Assembly: GCA_017792445.1 (NCBI GenBank)
Contig: CP051232.1
Span: 3,446,001 to 3,510,000 of the forward strand
Source of the DNA: Maritimibacter sp.
GTDB taxonomy: Bacteria > Pseudomonadota > Alphaproteobacteria > Rhodobacterales > Rhodobacteraceae
DNA: 64,000 bases
Reading direction: 5' to 3'
Part shown: one piece after another, positions 27,528 through 36,679 of the stretch
How positions within the stretch are numbered: the first letter of the stretch is position 1
How the letters are laid out: every line of letters starts with the position of its first letter
Notes under the pieces: generated by a model
The model's database searches: none
Told to the model about the DNA's origin: nothing
What the model saw: the letters and a program-made list of their open reading frames with translations, nothing else
Program-made: the position numbers and the translations under genes

Positions 27528-28543
27528 GCGGGCGCGTCCTTGGGCCGGTCTTCGGGCGTGTCTTTCGAGGGGCGGCGGACCACCCGGCGCAGCAGGTCGC
27601 CCAACTGCCCGGCGATCCCGTCCGGCGCGGTGATCACCGCATGCAGCAGCCCCGCGCCGAAGATGACGAAGGACAGGTCGGCATCGACGCCCCAGTTGTT
27701 CAGCAGCGCGGGCAGGATGCGGTACAGCGTCGCCGCGATCACCACCCCCAGCCAGTAGCGCGCGCCGCCCACCACGGCGAGCGCGAACAGCATGATCGAC
27801 TCGGACGCGCGGAACGTGGCGTCGTCCAGCAGACCCAGCGAACCCGCCAGCATCGCCCCCGAGACACCCGCCAGCAGCCCGGCGATCCCGAAGGCCCATG
27901 TCTTGTAGAGCGTCACGTTGACCCCCGCCGACATCGCCGCTGCCTCGGACCGCCGGATCAGCGCCCAGGCGCGGCCCGGCTTCAGGCGCCGGTGGAACTC
28001 GATCAGCAGGAACCCGGCGGTGACCAGCGCGACGGTATAGCGGAAATACGCCTCGGCCGACTGGGCAAGGGCAGGGCGGCGGAACGCGCCCGCCGAGCCG
28101 GTCTTGACCCCCCAGAACCCCTCGCCCCCGTTGGGGAACTGGAAGGTGGCGAAGATGATCTCCAACCCGCCCGCCGCCATCAGCGTGACCAGCGCAAGGT
28201 ACAGCCCCCGCAGCCGCAGCGCCGGCAGGGCCAGCAGCCAGCCGAACACCATCGTCACCAGCCCGGCGACGATCAGGTTGATCTCGAAGGGCAGGGCATA
28301 GGCGTGGTTCAGCCGCAGCATCACCCAGCCGCCGACACCCATCAGCCCGACCTGCGTCAGAGACACCATGCCAAGGCGGGCGTACATGAAGGCGACACCG
28401 GAACAGGCCATCGCGAAACAGGCGGTCGAGGTGAAGACCGACAGCCACAGCTTGCCCGCCAAGAGCGGGATCGCAAGGAAGGCGAAGGCGGCGAAGGCCA
28501 GCCCCGCCGCGCCCGAAGGCGTCACGCGCAACAGCCGGGTCAT
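27524..28543 (-). CDS. livM: Branched-chain-amino-acid-type ABC transporter permease
   Basis: This 339-residue inner-membrane permease has about nine hydrophobic segments. It shows the LivM pattern GMVSLTQVGLMGVGGWVMLRL near residue 55-75 and the cytoplasmic EAA-like loop EFHRRLKPGRAWALIRRSEAAAMSAGVNV, which docks to the ATPases. It forms a heterodimeric channel with LivH, whose gene lies upstream with an ATGA overlap. The last 25 residues are Lys/Asp/Pro-rich and cytoplasmic. Transport specificity is set by the binding protein. Confidence 0.92.
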   Translation of the reverse strand: MTRLLRVTPSGAAGLAFAAFAFLAIPLLAGKLWLSVFTSTACFAMACSGVAFMYARLGMVSLTQVGLMGVGGWVMLRLNHAYALPFEINLIVAGLVTMVFGWLLALPALRLRGLYLALVTLMAAGGLEIIFATFQFPNGGEGFWGVKTGSAGAFRRPALAQSAEAYFRYTVALVTAGFLLIEFHRRLKPGRAWALIRRSEAAAMSAGVNVTLYKTWAFGIAGLLAGVSGAMLAGSLGLLDDATFRASESIMLFALAVVGGARYWLGVVIAATLYRILPALLNNWGVDADLSFVIFGAGLLHAVITAPDGIAGQLGDLLRRVVRRPSKDTPEDRPKDAPA

Positions 28544-29496
28544 TCGCGGCCTCCGAAGGTCAGCCTTGTGCCCCGCTGCGAATACAGCAGCACCACGGCG
28601 GCGATCACGAAGGGCGCAATCGGCCGCGCGCCCTTCAGCGCGTTCGACAGGGTCAGCATGTTCTCGATCACCCCCATCGACAGCCCTCCGATCAGCACCA
28701 GCGCCAGGTTGTCCAGCCGCCCGCAGATCGCGGCGGCGATCGAGGGGATGACCATGAAGGTGATCACCGTCGGCTCCAGCCGGATCAGGTCCGCGAACAT
28801 CAGCCCGGTGAACCCGGCCAGCACGCCCGAGATGCCCCAGGCGATCGTCTCGACCTTCAGGATCGGGATGCCCAGCAGCGCCGACAGGTCCCGGTCATTG
28901 GCAAGCGAGCGCATCTGAAGCCCGATCGCGGTCTTGGCGAGGAAGGCCCAGATGCCGATGACGATGCCGATCGAGGCGAAGAAGACGATCAGCCGGGTGA
29001 CGGTGATCCGCAGCCCGAGGAACTTGATGCCCATCTTGTCGGTGGGCAGGGTGATCGACCGGGGGTCGTCGATCCACAGGAAGCTTACAAGGCCAAGGAT
29101 GATCAGCGCGAAGCCCAGCGTCGCCACCGCCTTCACCACCGGCTCGCGCCACGCAAGGCGCGGGGCAAGGAAGCGGCCGTAGGCCAGCGTAATCGCCAGC
29201 GCCACAAGGATGCAGGCCAGCCACGTCGCAGGCGGCCAAACGCCCCACTCGGCAAGCTGCCACGCGGTCATCGCGCCCGCCGCTCCCGCCGCGCCGGACG
29301 AGAAGTTCAGCACGCCCGAGGCGCGGAACAGCACCACCATGCCGATGCCCCCCAGCGCGTAAAGCGAGCCGACGGCCAGCCCCGACGCCAGGAAAAGGCC
29401 CTGTATCTTGAACGGTTTGCCCCAGCCCAGCCAGCCGAGGATCAGCGCCATGAGGGCGATGTACAGCGCCCAGTTCCAAAGTTGCGTTCTTGTCAT
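28540..29496 (-). CDS. livH: Branched-chain-amino-acid-type ABC transporter permease
   Basis: This 318-residue permease is of LivH type, with about eight membrane helices. ASGLAVGSLYALGGIGMVVLFRASGVLNFSSGAAG is the diagnostic first part, and the EAA-like loop is IGLQMRSLANDRDLSALLGI. The start at 29496 has GGCAGGTCGAG before it; 28 extra residues in a longer frame come from the intergenic space. It follows the binding-protein gene by 58 bases and overlaps livM. Inner-membrane channel half. Confidence 0.92.
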   Translation of the reverse strand: MTRTQLWNWALYIALMALILGWLGWGKPFKIQGLFLASGLAVGSLYALGGIGMVVLFRASGVLNFSSGAAGAAGAMTAWQLAEWGVWPPATWLACILVALAITLAYGRFLAPRLAWREPVVKAVATLGFALIILGLVSFLWIDDPRSITLPTDKMGIKFLGLRITVTRLIVFFASIGIVIGIWAFLAKTAIGLQMRSLANDRDLSALLGIPILKVETIAWGISGVLAGFTGLMFADLIRLEPTVITFMVIPSIAAAICGRLDNLALVLIGGLSMGVIENMLTLSNALKGARPIAPFVIAAVVLLYSQRGTRLTFGGRE

Positions 29497-29554
29497 CTCG
29501 ACCTGCCCGGGGATCGGGGCGCCGCGCGCGGACGGCGGCGCCCCGAAAGCTGCG

Positions 29555-30811
29555 TCACTGAAGGCCCATCTCGGCTTCAAGCTTCAGGTGCGGATCGAAA
29601 TAGCTGCTGTCGTACTCGTAGCAGTCGCGCACGATCTCGTAGCCGCCCTCGATGATCTTCACCATGTAACCCGCGTGGTTGGGCATGTGGAAATCGGCGT
29701 CACCCACGTAGTAGGGGCCGCACATCAGGTCGCTGGTCTTGCCCTTGATGGCGCGGATCGCGTCGGCGACCTTGGCGCGGTCGTCGACGTCGGCCGGGTC
29801 CATCTCCAGCATCATCTCGGTGAAGAACTTCGCCGACAGGTACCCCGCCTGCGCGAAGGTGTCGCGCGGGTCCTCGGGGCGGGCGTAGGCGTCCATCACC
29901 GCGATCCAGTTCTGCGCGTCCGGTCCGTTCACCTGGAACGGGGCCAGTTCGGCGTTCACGTAGACATCGCCGTGCCAGTACTCGCCGACCTGATCCGGGA
30001 TCGACAGGTCATACAGCGGCGTCGGCGCGATCCAGTTGAACGCGTCGCGCAGGTCCTGCTCTTCGGCGGCCTTCAGGATCGCCAGCGCCAGACCGGCGGG
30101 CTGGTTGATCAGGATGGTGTCCGCGCCCGAACTGACCGCTTCCAGCAGCGCCGAGTTCACGTCCGGCGCGCCGGGGTTGATCAGCGCCATCGAGCCGGTA
30201 CCGCCGTTCTCTTCCATGTAGTTGATCGCCGCCTCGCAGGACCAGATCCCGTTGTTGGGGATGTTCAGGCCGATGCAGGCGATGTTCTCCGCGCCCAGTT
30301 CCTCGCGGGCGTACATCACCGCGCCAAGGTTCGACGGCAGCGGTCCCTGGTTGGTCGAGACGATGTTCGAGCTTTCGAAGCATTCCGAGATCGCGCAGGC
30401 CGAGGCCATCACCATGATGTCCGCCTCGGCATAGGTGCCCGCGTTCACCGCCATCTCGATGAATGACCCGTTGGCGACAAGCGCTACTGTGTCGGTATCG
30501 TTCACCAGCTTCGCGGCGGCCTGCGCGGCAAGCTCGGGATTCCACTGGTCGTTCTCGATGATGTACTCGATGGGCCGGCCGTTGATGCCGCCATTCGCGT
30601 TCACGCAGTCGAAATAGGCTTTCGCGGCATCGGTCGCGGCCGAGAAATCGCCCGGCGCGGCGTTGCCGTGGATGCCGCCGACAAGGATCGGATCGCCCGA
30701 GGCGGCCTCTCCGGTATTCGCGCCGCACATCGGATCGGCGGCAAGCGCCTGACCGCCGGCAGTGACGCCGGCAAGCGTAATGGCAGCGCTAAGCGCTGTT
30801 TTCAGTTTCAT
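29555..30811 (-). CDS. Liv-type ABC transporter substrate-binding protein
   Basis: This 418-residue periplasmic binding protein of type I fold (Peripla_BP_6-like) has the signal peptide MKLKTALSAAITLAGVTAGG..ALA. The first domain opens with DPILVGGIHGNAAPGDFSAATDAAKAYFDCVNANGGINGRPIEYI, the usual order of the amide-urea-amino-acid binding family. Six or so cysteines (CGANT, YFDCV, SACAISEC, ACIG, SCEA, MCGPYY) are more than in LivK and may form disulfides. It is first in the livHMGF-type operon, with GGGAGG before the ATG. Position beside the P450/PpsAB island suggests it binds that pathway's substrate; this is inference. Confidence 0.9.
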   Translation of the reverse strand: MKLKTALSAAITLAGVTAGGQALAADPMCGANTGEAASGDPILVGGIHGNAAPGDFSAATDAAKAYFDCVNANGGINGRPIEYIIENDQWNPELAAQAAAKLVNDTDTVALVANGSFIEMAVNAGTYAEADIMVMASACAISECFESSNIVSTNQGPLPSNLGAVMYAREELGAENIACIGLNIPNNGIWSCEAAINYMEENGGTGSMALINPGAPDVNSALLEAVSSGADTILINQPAGLALAILKAAEEQDLRDAFNWIAPTPLYDLSIPDQVGEYWHGDVYVNAELAPFQVNGPDAQNWIAVMDAYARPEDPRDTFAQAGYLSAKFFTEMMLEMDPADVDDRAKVADAIRAIKGKTSDLMCGPYYVGDADFHMPNHAGYMVKIIEGGYEIVRDCYEYDSSYFDPHLKLEAEMGLQ

Positions 30812-30899
30812 GTCTTTCCTCCCTTTGGACACGTCTTCTTTTGGCTTGCGTTCCGCTGGCGCGTGTCCGTGGCACAAGCGGACAGCCAACGAGGCGGGT

Positions 30900-30920
30900 C
30901 TGTCAACTGTTCTCTGACAG
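30900..30920. promoter_or_regulatory. Inverted repeat upstream of the ABC importer operon
   Basis: CTGTCA, nine bases, TGACAG form a 6-bp inverted repeat 89 bases upstream of the binding-protein start and just after the GMC oxidoreductase stop. It may be an operator or a small hairpin; no further evidence. Confidence 0.3.
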
Positions 30921-30947
30921 CGATGCCCGGCGGCGAAGGTCTTTGCT

Positions 30948-32573
30948 TCATGCGCGCCTCCGGTCTTCGGCGATCATGTCGGCGGCCTTCTCGGCGATCA
31001 TGATCGCGGGGGCGTTGGTGTTGCCCGACACGATCAGCGGCATGATCGACGCGTCGACCACGCGCAGGTTTTCGGTGCCCCGAACCTTGAGGCGCGGGTC
31101 GGTCACCGCGTCGGGACCGGTGCCCATCGCGCAGGTGCCGACCGGGTGATAGACGGTGCGCGCCTGCGCCCGGATATGGGCCCGCAGATCGTCGTCGCTG
31201 GTGGCGGCGTCGCCCGGGACGATCTCGGTCAGCCCGTGGCGCGACAGCGGGTCTTGTCTCAGGATCTGCCGGGCCAGCCGCACGCCTTTCAGCAAGCGTT
31301 CGGTGTCGCGGTCGTCGGCCAGCAGGCCAAGGTCGATCTCCGGCGGACCGTCCGGCGCGACACGTGTCACGCTGCCCCGGCTTTCGGGGCGCAGAACGCA
31401 GGTATGCAGCGACACCCCGTGCCCCCATTCCACCATCCGCCCCCGGTGGCTTTTGCGGCCCGGGATCAGGTGGAACTGCACGTCGGGCCGCGTCTCGGAC
31501 GGGCTGGTTCGCACGAAGCCCCCGGCCTCGACCATGTTCGAGGCGAACATCCCCCGGTGCCGGAACGCCCAGTTCAGGGCCTCGCCCGCCAGCCGTGGCA
31601 ACGCCCGCACCGAGATGCCGTAGGGCGCGGCAGAGCGGCTTTTGCAGATCACCATCACATCCACGTGGTCCTGCAGATTGCGCCCGACGCCGGGTAGATC
31701 GGTGTGAACCTCGCCGCCGAAGGTTTTGATATCGCTGGCCGCACCGATCCCGGATCGCAGCAGCAGGTCCGGAGATCCGATGGCGCCCGCGCACAGGATC
31801 ACCTCGCCCCGCGCGGTGATGCTGTCCGTCGCGCCATCCGCCCCGAAGCCCGCTCCGCGCAACTCGACCCCAACCGCGCGCGCGCCGTCCATCCGCACCC
31901 GCAGCACCTCGGCGCCGGTCACAACGCGCAGGTTCTTGCGCGCCCGCACTGGTTCCAGAAAGGCGGCTGCCGTCGAATGCCGCTCGCCGTCCTTCTGCGT
32001 GACCTGATAGATGCCGACGCCCTCTGGCTCGGGCGCGTTGAAGTCGTCACACCGCCGCAGTTGAAGCCCTGCGGCGGCGGTGGTGAAATCGTGGTCCAGC
32101 CGGCTGGGATCGCGCAGCCGCGTCACCGACAGCGGCCCGTCGCGGCCATGAATCCTGTCGTCCAGCGCCGGGTCGTCGTTCGCCTCGGAGCGCCGGAAAT
32201 AGGGTAGGACGGACTCGTAGTCCCAGCCGGTACACCCAAGCTTTGCCCAGCCGTCGTAGTCGGCCCGGTGCCCCCGGATATAGATCATCCCGTTGATCGC
32301 CGAAGACCCGCCCAGAACCCGTCCGCGCGGCACCGACACGCGCCGCCCGTCCAGCGCGGCCTGCGGGGTCGAGGCGAACAGCCAGTTGTGCCGCCGGTCC
32401 TTCGACAGCCGGATCAGCCCCAGCGGCGTGCGGATCAGCGGCGACAGGTCCGGCGGGCCCGCTTCCAGCAGGCACACGGTGACGGACGGGTCCGCGCTTA
32501 GCCGATTGGCCAAGGTCGCACCCGCCGATCCCGCACCGACGATGACGTAGTCGAACTGGCTGCTGTCCTGCAT
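30948..32573 (-). CDS. GMC-family FAD alcohol/choline dehydrogenase
   Basis: This 541-residue flavoprotein oxidises an alcohol. The FAD loop is YVIVGAGSAGATLANRLS, GMC signature 1 covers RGRVLGGSSAINGMIYIRGH, signature 2 includes AGAIGSPDLLLRSGIG, and the catalytic His region is YHPVGTCAMG followed by NTNAPAIMIAEKAADMI. It is closest in pattern to choline dehydrogenase and alkanol dehydrogenases; no betB or choline gene is near, so choline is not assumed. Start at 32573 (or an ATG four codons earlier with AGGA) fits the family N terminus. It is divergent from the MEDS-SARP regulator gene, sharing a 231-bp control region that holds a palindrome. Confidence 0.9.
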   Translation of the reverse strand: MQDSSQFDYVIVGAGSAGATLANRLSADPSVTVCLLEAGPPDLSPLIRTPLGLIRLSKDRRHNWLFASTPQAALDGRRVSVPRGRVLGGSSAINGMIYIRGHRADYDGWAKLGCTGWDYESVLPYFRRSEANDDPALDDRIHGRDGPLSVTRLRDPSRLDHDFTTAAAGLQLRRCDDFNAPEPEGVGIYQVTQKDGERHSTAAAFLEPVRARKNLRVVTGAEVLRVRMDGARAVGVELRGAGFGADGATDSITARGEVILCAGAIGSPDLLLRSGIGAASDIKTFGGEVHTDLPGVGRNLQDHVDVMVICKSRSAAPYGISVRALPRLAGEALNWAFRHRGMFASNMVEAGGFVRTSPSETRPDVQFHLIPGRKSHRGRMVEWGHGVSLHTCVLRPESRGSVTRVAPDGPPEIDLGLLADDRDTERLLKGVRLARQILRQDPLSRHGLTEIVPGDAATSDDDLRAHIRAQARTVYHPVGTCAMGTGPDAVTDPRLKVRGTENLRVVDASIMPLIVSGNTNAPAIMIAEKAADMIAEDRRRA

Positions 32574-32704
32574 CCGTCCGCCCATCCCGATCCTGTGTGT
32601 GGAAGCTCGGCCCCCTCCGGCGCCGGCATCCTCCTCCCATGGATCCGATGCTAGAAAGCTTAAGGCCTTTGCGAAAAGGGGTTTCGTGAAGTGATCTCGC
32701 TTAA

Positions 32705-32719
32705 TTTCACCCAGTGAAA
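32705..32719. promoter_or_regulatory. TTTCAC-N3-GTGAAA palindrome (site 1)
   Basis: TTTCAC, CCA, GTGAAA lies in the divergent space between the GMC gene and the MEDS-SARP regulator gene. It is nested inside a larger inverted repeat, AGTGAT (32690-32695) with ATCACT (32719-32724). The same TTTCAC-N3-GTGAAA occurs at 49469-49483, upstream of the biotin carboxylase operon. A shared operator for the island's regulator is likely. Confidence 0.7.
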
Positions 32720-32804
32720 TCACTCGGGATTTCCATTGCAGCCGCAGACCGGTCTAGAATGCTTCCAGAGGAGCGGGCGAGGAGGGCCCGAAGGGGAGCG
32801 CACC

Positions 32805-34277
32805 ATGAACGAGCGACGTCATGACGGCGTGAACGCGGCACTTGTCTGCGACCTCGGGCAAGAGGCTTTCGTCTCTGCCGCGCTGGCCGCCTTCGACGGT
32901 GCCCTGCTGGTGACCGACGACCCCGGCCTGCTGGCGGGGTTCGAGCGGATCGGCTTCGCGCAGGCATGTCTCGACACCGCCCCCACCGACACCGACCGCG
33001 TCGCCGAGGCGCTGCGCCCGCATCTGCGCGCCGGGCGCGCGTTGGTCTTGGACATGGGCTGGGCGCTGGACCCCGCGATGGGCGCCGGAGCCTTCGATGC
33101 GTGGGGCGCGCTGTCGGAACGCCTTGCCGCCGAGGGCGGGCGCATCGTCTCGCTGTATGACCGCAGCATGTTGATCGAGGACCAACTTCAGGCCGCCGTT
33201 CGGGCGCACGCGCAGTTCGCGGCGCCGTCGGGGCTGCATCCGAACCCGTTCTGGCTGCCTGCCCGGATGCAGGACAGCGGCACGCTGGAGGAACAGCTTG
33301 GCTTCCTGCTGGGCCGCGCGGTGCCGGACTATGCCGTCGAGGCCGAGCAGGGCTTCAACCGCGTCGCCGCGCGCGGGGCGGTGCCCGACTGGCTGGACGG
33401 GCAGCGCCACGTGCAGCCCGCAGGCTACGCCCGCAGCCGCTGGCACATTCTCTGCCTTGGCCCGCTGCGGGTCTACACCGACGGCTATCGACGGGTGGAC
33501 TGGAAACAGCCCGGTGGCAGCCCCCGCAAGACCAAGGCGCTGTTCGCCTATCTCCTGCAAAGCGGCGAGCGTGGCGCACATGCGGACCGCATCTGCGAAC
33601 TGCTCTGGCCCGGTGAGGCGTCCGAGGACACCAAGCGGTCCCGCCTGCACTACGTCGTCGCGATGCTGCGCAAGACGCTGGGCGCAAAGACCGCCGTGCT
33701 GCGCGCGGGCGAGTACTATCGCCTGAACGCCCCCGCCGGCAGTTGGATCGACATCTCCAGCTTCGAACAGCTTTGCCGCCGCGCGGTGACCTTGCAAAGC
33801 CATGGCGACGAGGCGGGCGCGCTGAAGATCCTCGCCGCCGCCGAGCGTCTGTATGGCGGCGACCTGTTCGAGGACCTGCCGCAGGACATCGTCGACCCGG
33901 AACACGAGGACTGGTGCCTGCCCAAGCGGGTCTGGCTGCGCGAGATGGCGCTGAAGGTCCAGCGCGACGCCTCGGTGCTGCTGCGCAAGCAGGGCCGCAA
34001 CCGCGCCGCGCTGGAACATGCCCAGAAGGCGCTGGCACTGGACCCGGTCAGCGAGGTCGCCAATGCCGAGGTGCTGCGTGTGTTCCACGCACAGGGCCGC
34101 GCCGACGCGATGGCACGCCAATACCGCCAGTACCGCGCCGCGCTGGACGCGATGGGCGCCTCGGACGAGGGCGATGGGGTCGAGGCGGTTTACCGCGATC
34201 TGCTGGGCCGGTCTTCCACAACTGGCGGGAAAGAAAAGGAAAAAGCCACCAAAGAAAAACCAAAGGCAGGGATATAA
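32805..34277 (+). CDS. MEDS-sensor / SARP-type transcriptional regulator
   Basis: This 490-residue regulator has three parts. Residues about 8-155 resemble the MEDS (DcmR-type) sensory domain, with VTDDPGLLAGFERIG, VLDMGW, a RIVSLYDRSML segment and a NPFW end. Residues about 212-310 are an OmpR/SARP-like winged helix (LGPLRVYTDGYRRVDW...RKTKALFAYLL...LCELLWP-like region, KRSRLHYVVAMLRKTLG). Residues about 316-465 are a BTAD helical repeat domain. A charged Lys/Glu tail ends the protein. The order sensor-SARP is unusual. It is the first gene of the catabolic operon; the P450 gene starts 42 bases after its stop. GGGGAGCG precedes the ATG. Confidence 0.82.
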   Translation: MNERRHDGVNAALVCDLGQEAFVSAALAAFDGALLVTDDPGLLAGFERIGFAQACLDTAPTDTDRVAEALRPHLRAGRALVLDMGWALDPAMGAGAFDAWGALSERLAAEGGRIVSLYDRSMLIEDQLQAAVRAHAQFAAPSGLHPNPFWLPARMQDSGTLEEQLGFLLGRAVPDYAVEAEQGFNRVAARGAVPDWLDGQRHVQPAGYARSRWHILCLGPLRVYTDGYRRVDWKQPGGSPRKTKALFAYLLQSGERGAHADRICELLWPGEASEDTKRSRLHYVVAMLRKTLGAKTAVLRAGEYYRLNAPAGSWIDISSFEQLCRRAVTLQSHGDEAGALKILAAAERLYGGDLFEDLPQDIVDPEHEDWCLPKRVWLREMALKVQRDASVLLRKQGRNRAALEHAQKALALDPVSEVANAEVLRVFHAQGRADAMARQYRQYRAALDAMGASDEGDGVEAVYRDLLGRSSTTGGKEKEKATKEKPKAGI

Positions 34278-34319
34278 CGTGAGTCGCGAGGCTGAGAATG
34301 CCCCAAGGGAGGACATCTT

Positions 34320-35570
34320 ATGAACGTGCAGGACGACATCCGCGTGGCGGATGGCTACGACCCGTTTGACCTGAACACACCCCATGCCCAGTGGAAGGAA
34401 TTCCGCGAGGACGCGCCGGTCTTCTACCACGAGCCCAGCGGCTACTGGGTCGTATCGCGCTATGATGACATCAAGGCGATCTTCGACGACTGGAAGACGT
34501 TTTCGTCCGAGAATGCCCAGAAGCCGATGCGCCCGATGTGCGAAGAAGGCCGCCAGATCCTGAAAGACGGCGGCTTCACCGCCTATTCCGGCCTCACCGC
34601 CCGCGTGCCGCCCGATCACACCCGCATCCGCTCGGTCGCGCAGGGCTGCTTCGGTCCCCGCCGCTTCAAGTCCATCGCGCCGCAGATCGAAGAGATCGTC
34701 GCCCGCCACCTCGACATGCTGGCCGAGGCCGGCAAGTCCGGCGAAGCGGTGGATTTCTGGGAGATCGTCGCCTATCCGGTGCCCGCCCACGTGCTGTTCA
34801 CGCTGATGGGCATCCCGGAAGAGGACGTGCCGAAGATCAAACAATACGGCGCCAGCCGGGGCAAGATGACGTGGTCCGACCTCACCGACGAGGAAATGAT
34901 CCCGGTCGCGCACGACATGGTAGCCTACTGGAAGTACATCCACGAACTTCTTGATATGCGGCGGGAAAACCCCGGTGACGATTTCCCCTCGGACCTGCTG
35001 CGCCTGCAATCCGAAGGCGCCGAGATCACCGACGAGGAAATCGCGGGCGTACTTTATTCCACGCTGTTCGCGGGTCACGAGACGACCTCGACCTTCATGG
35101 GCAACTACGTCCTCGCGATGATGAACAACCGCGACGCTTGGGAAGAGATCAAAGCGGACCCGTCGAAGATCCCCAACGCGGTGGAAGAGATGCTGCGCTT
35201 CACCCCGTCGGTCGTCGGCTGGCGCCGCAAGGCCCGCACCGCGGCGACCGTCGGCGGCGTGGACCTGCCCGCGGGGGCCGAGATCCTGATGCTGACCGGC
35301 GCGGCCAACCGCGACGACGCGCAGTTTCCCGAAGGCGAAAAGCTGGACATCTCGCGCAAGAACGCCCGCAGCCACCTGAGCTTTGGCTACGGCATTCACT
35401 ACTGCCTTGGGTTCCAGCTGGCGAAGATGGAGGGCCAGGCGCTGCTGCGGCAGCTGTCCGAACGATTCCCGGACCTGACGCTCGCCGATGGGTTCAAGCC
35501 GGAATATCACCGCAACATCACCTTTCGGGTGCCGACAAGCGTGATGGTGAAACTGGAGGGGGGTGCATGA
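34320..35570 (+). CDS. Cytochrome P450 monooxygenase (bacterial class I)
   Basis: This soluble 416-residue P450 inserts oxygen into an unactivated C-H bond, with electrons from a ferredoxin. The haem ligand is Cys362 in FGYGIHYCLGFQLAKME, the I-helix oxygen-activation motif is AGHETT at 251-256, and the K-helix E-x-x-R is Glu290-Arg293 in VEEMLRF. A [2Fe-2S] ferredoxin gene ends the same operon, a fitting redox partner; no ferredoxin reductase gene is in the window. GGGAGGACATCTT precedes the ATG. It overlaps the PpsB-like gene by ATGA. The subfamily is not assigned here, so the substrate stays unknown. Confidence 0.95.
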   Translation: MNVQDDIRVADGYDPFDLNTPHAQWKEFREDAPVFYHEPSGYWVVSRYDDIKAIFDDWKTFSSENAQKPMRPMCEEGRQILKDGGFTAYSGLTARVPPDHTRIRSVAQGCFGPRRFKSIAPQIEEIVARHLDMLAEAGKSGEAVDFWEIVAYPVPAHVLFTLMGIPEEDVPKIKQYGASRGKMTWSDLTDEEMIPVAHDMVAYWKYIHELLDMRRENPGDDFPSDLLRLQSEGAEITDEEIAGVLYSTLFAGHETTSTFMGNYVLAMMNNRDAWEEIKADPSKIPNAVEEMLRFTPSVVGWRRKARTAATVGGVDLPAGAEILMLTGAANRDDAQFPEGEKLDISRKNARSHLSFGYGIHYCLGFQLAKMEGQALLRQLSERFPDLTLADGFKPEYHRNITFRVPTSVMVKLEGGA

Positions 35571-36634
35571 GCGAAGACCTGTACACCGTAGAATTCAATA
35601 AGGTCGGCGCGGGCGATCTGCCCCGCGTCGGCGGCAAGTGCGCCTCGCTCGGAGAGATGACGCAGGCCGGTGTCGCGGTGCCTCCGGGCTTCGCGGTGAC
35701 CACCGACGCCTATGCCGCGATGCTGGATCACCACGGCCTGCGCGCCGAGATCAAGCGCCACCTCGAAGGCGTCGACCCCGACGACATCGACGCGGTCGAC
35801 CGCGCGGCGCAGGCGATCCGCATCCGCATCCGCTCGCACAAGCTGCCCGAGGACGTAGAGACCGCGATCCGCGCCGCCTATGCCGAGATGGGCGACGACA
35901 TGCCGGTCGCCGTGCGCTCGTCCGCCACCGCCGAGGACCTGCCCGACGCCAGCTTCGCAGGCCAACAGGACACCTACCTGTGGGTCCGGGGTGCGGACTC
36001 GGTCGTGTACCGGGTGCGCGACTGCTGGGCGTCGCTTTATACGACGCGGGCGGTGGCCTACCGGACCAAGAACGAGATCCCGCACGAGGACGTGCTGATG
36101 AGCGTCGGCGTGCAGAAGATGGTCAACGCCCGCGCCGCCGGGGTGGCGATGACGCTCGACCCCTGCAACGGCGACCGCACCCGGATCGTCATCGACGCAA
36201 GCTGGGGGCTGGGCGAGATGGTCGTGTCGGGCGTCGTGACGCCGGACAACTTCGTGGTCGAGAAGATCCTCGAGGAAGTGCTCGACCGCAAGATCTCGGA
36301 CAAGCACGTCGAACTGGTGGGCGACGCCGAGGCCGGAGAGGCGGTCGAACGCGAGATCACCGACGAACGCCGGAACACGTCCTGCCTGACCGACGCCGAG
36401 GTGCTGGCCGTCGCAAGGCTCGCCAAGCGTCTGGAAAAGCAGAACAAGTGCCCGCAGGACGTGGAGTGGGCGATCGACGCCGACCTGCCGGACGGCGAGA
36501 ACCTTCTGGCGCTGCAATCGCGGCCCGAAACCATCTGGTCGCAGAAGAAGGCCGAGAAGCCCAAGTCAAGCTACGGGCTTGGCATGATGGGCATCGTCAA
36601 CACGCTGAACAATCCGCTGGGCACGCGGTCCTGA
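35567..36634 (+). CDS. PEP-synthase ATP-binding-domain protein (PpsB-like subunit)
   Basis: This 355-residue protein equals the N-terminal nucleotide-binding half of PEP synthase as a separate chain. Motifs in order are VGGKCASLGEMTQAGVAVPPGFA, VRSSATAEDLPDASFAGQQDTYL (Arg117), the RDCWASLYTTRAVAYR helix, the GLGEMVVSGVVTPDNFVV strand, and the closing LLALQSRPETIWS. It should bind ATP and phosphorylate the histidine of the partner protein encoded next. Its size matches the 40-kDa subunit of phenylphosphate synthase of anaerobic phenol degraders. It overlaps the P450 stop. Whether the alcohol, enol or ketone of the P450 product is the acceptor cannot be read from sequence. Confidence 0.88.
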   Translation: MSEDLYTVEFNKVGAGDLPRVGGKCASLGEMTQAGVAVPPGFAVTTDAYAAMLDHHGLRAEIKRHLEGVDPDDIDAVDRAAQAIRIRIRSHKLPEDVETAIRAAYAEMGDDMPVAVRSSATAEDLPDASFAGQQDTYLWVRGADSVVYRVRDCWASLYTTRAVAYRTKNEIPHEDVLMSVGVQKMVNARAAGVAMTLDPCNGDRTRIVIDASWGLGEMVVSGVVTPDNFVVEKILEEVLDRKISDKHVELVGDAEAGEAVEREITDERRNTSCLTDAEVLAVARLAKRLEKQNKCPQDVEWAIDADLPDGENLLALQSRPETIWSQKKAEKPKSSYGLGMMGIVNTLNNPLGTRS

Positions 36635-36679
36635 GGAGGGGACCCGCGCCACAGCAACTTAAGGGAGGAAGACAGACTA

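Noticed and set aside
30948-32573. Naming the GMC oxidoreductase betA (choline dehydrogenase).
   Set aside because: The GMC motifs do not fix choline as substrate, and no betaine-aldehyde dehydrogenase, betI or choline transporter gene accompanies it; the neighbours point to another alcohol.
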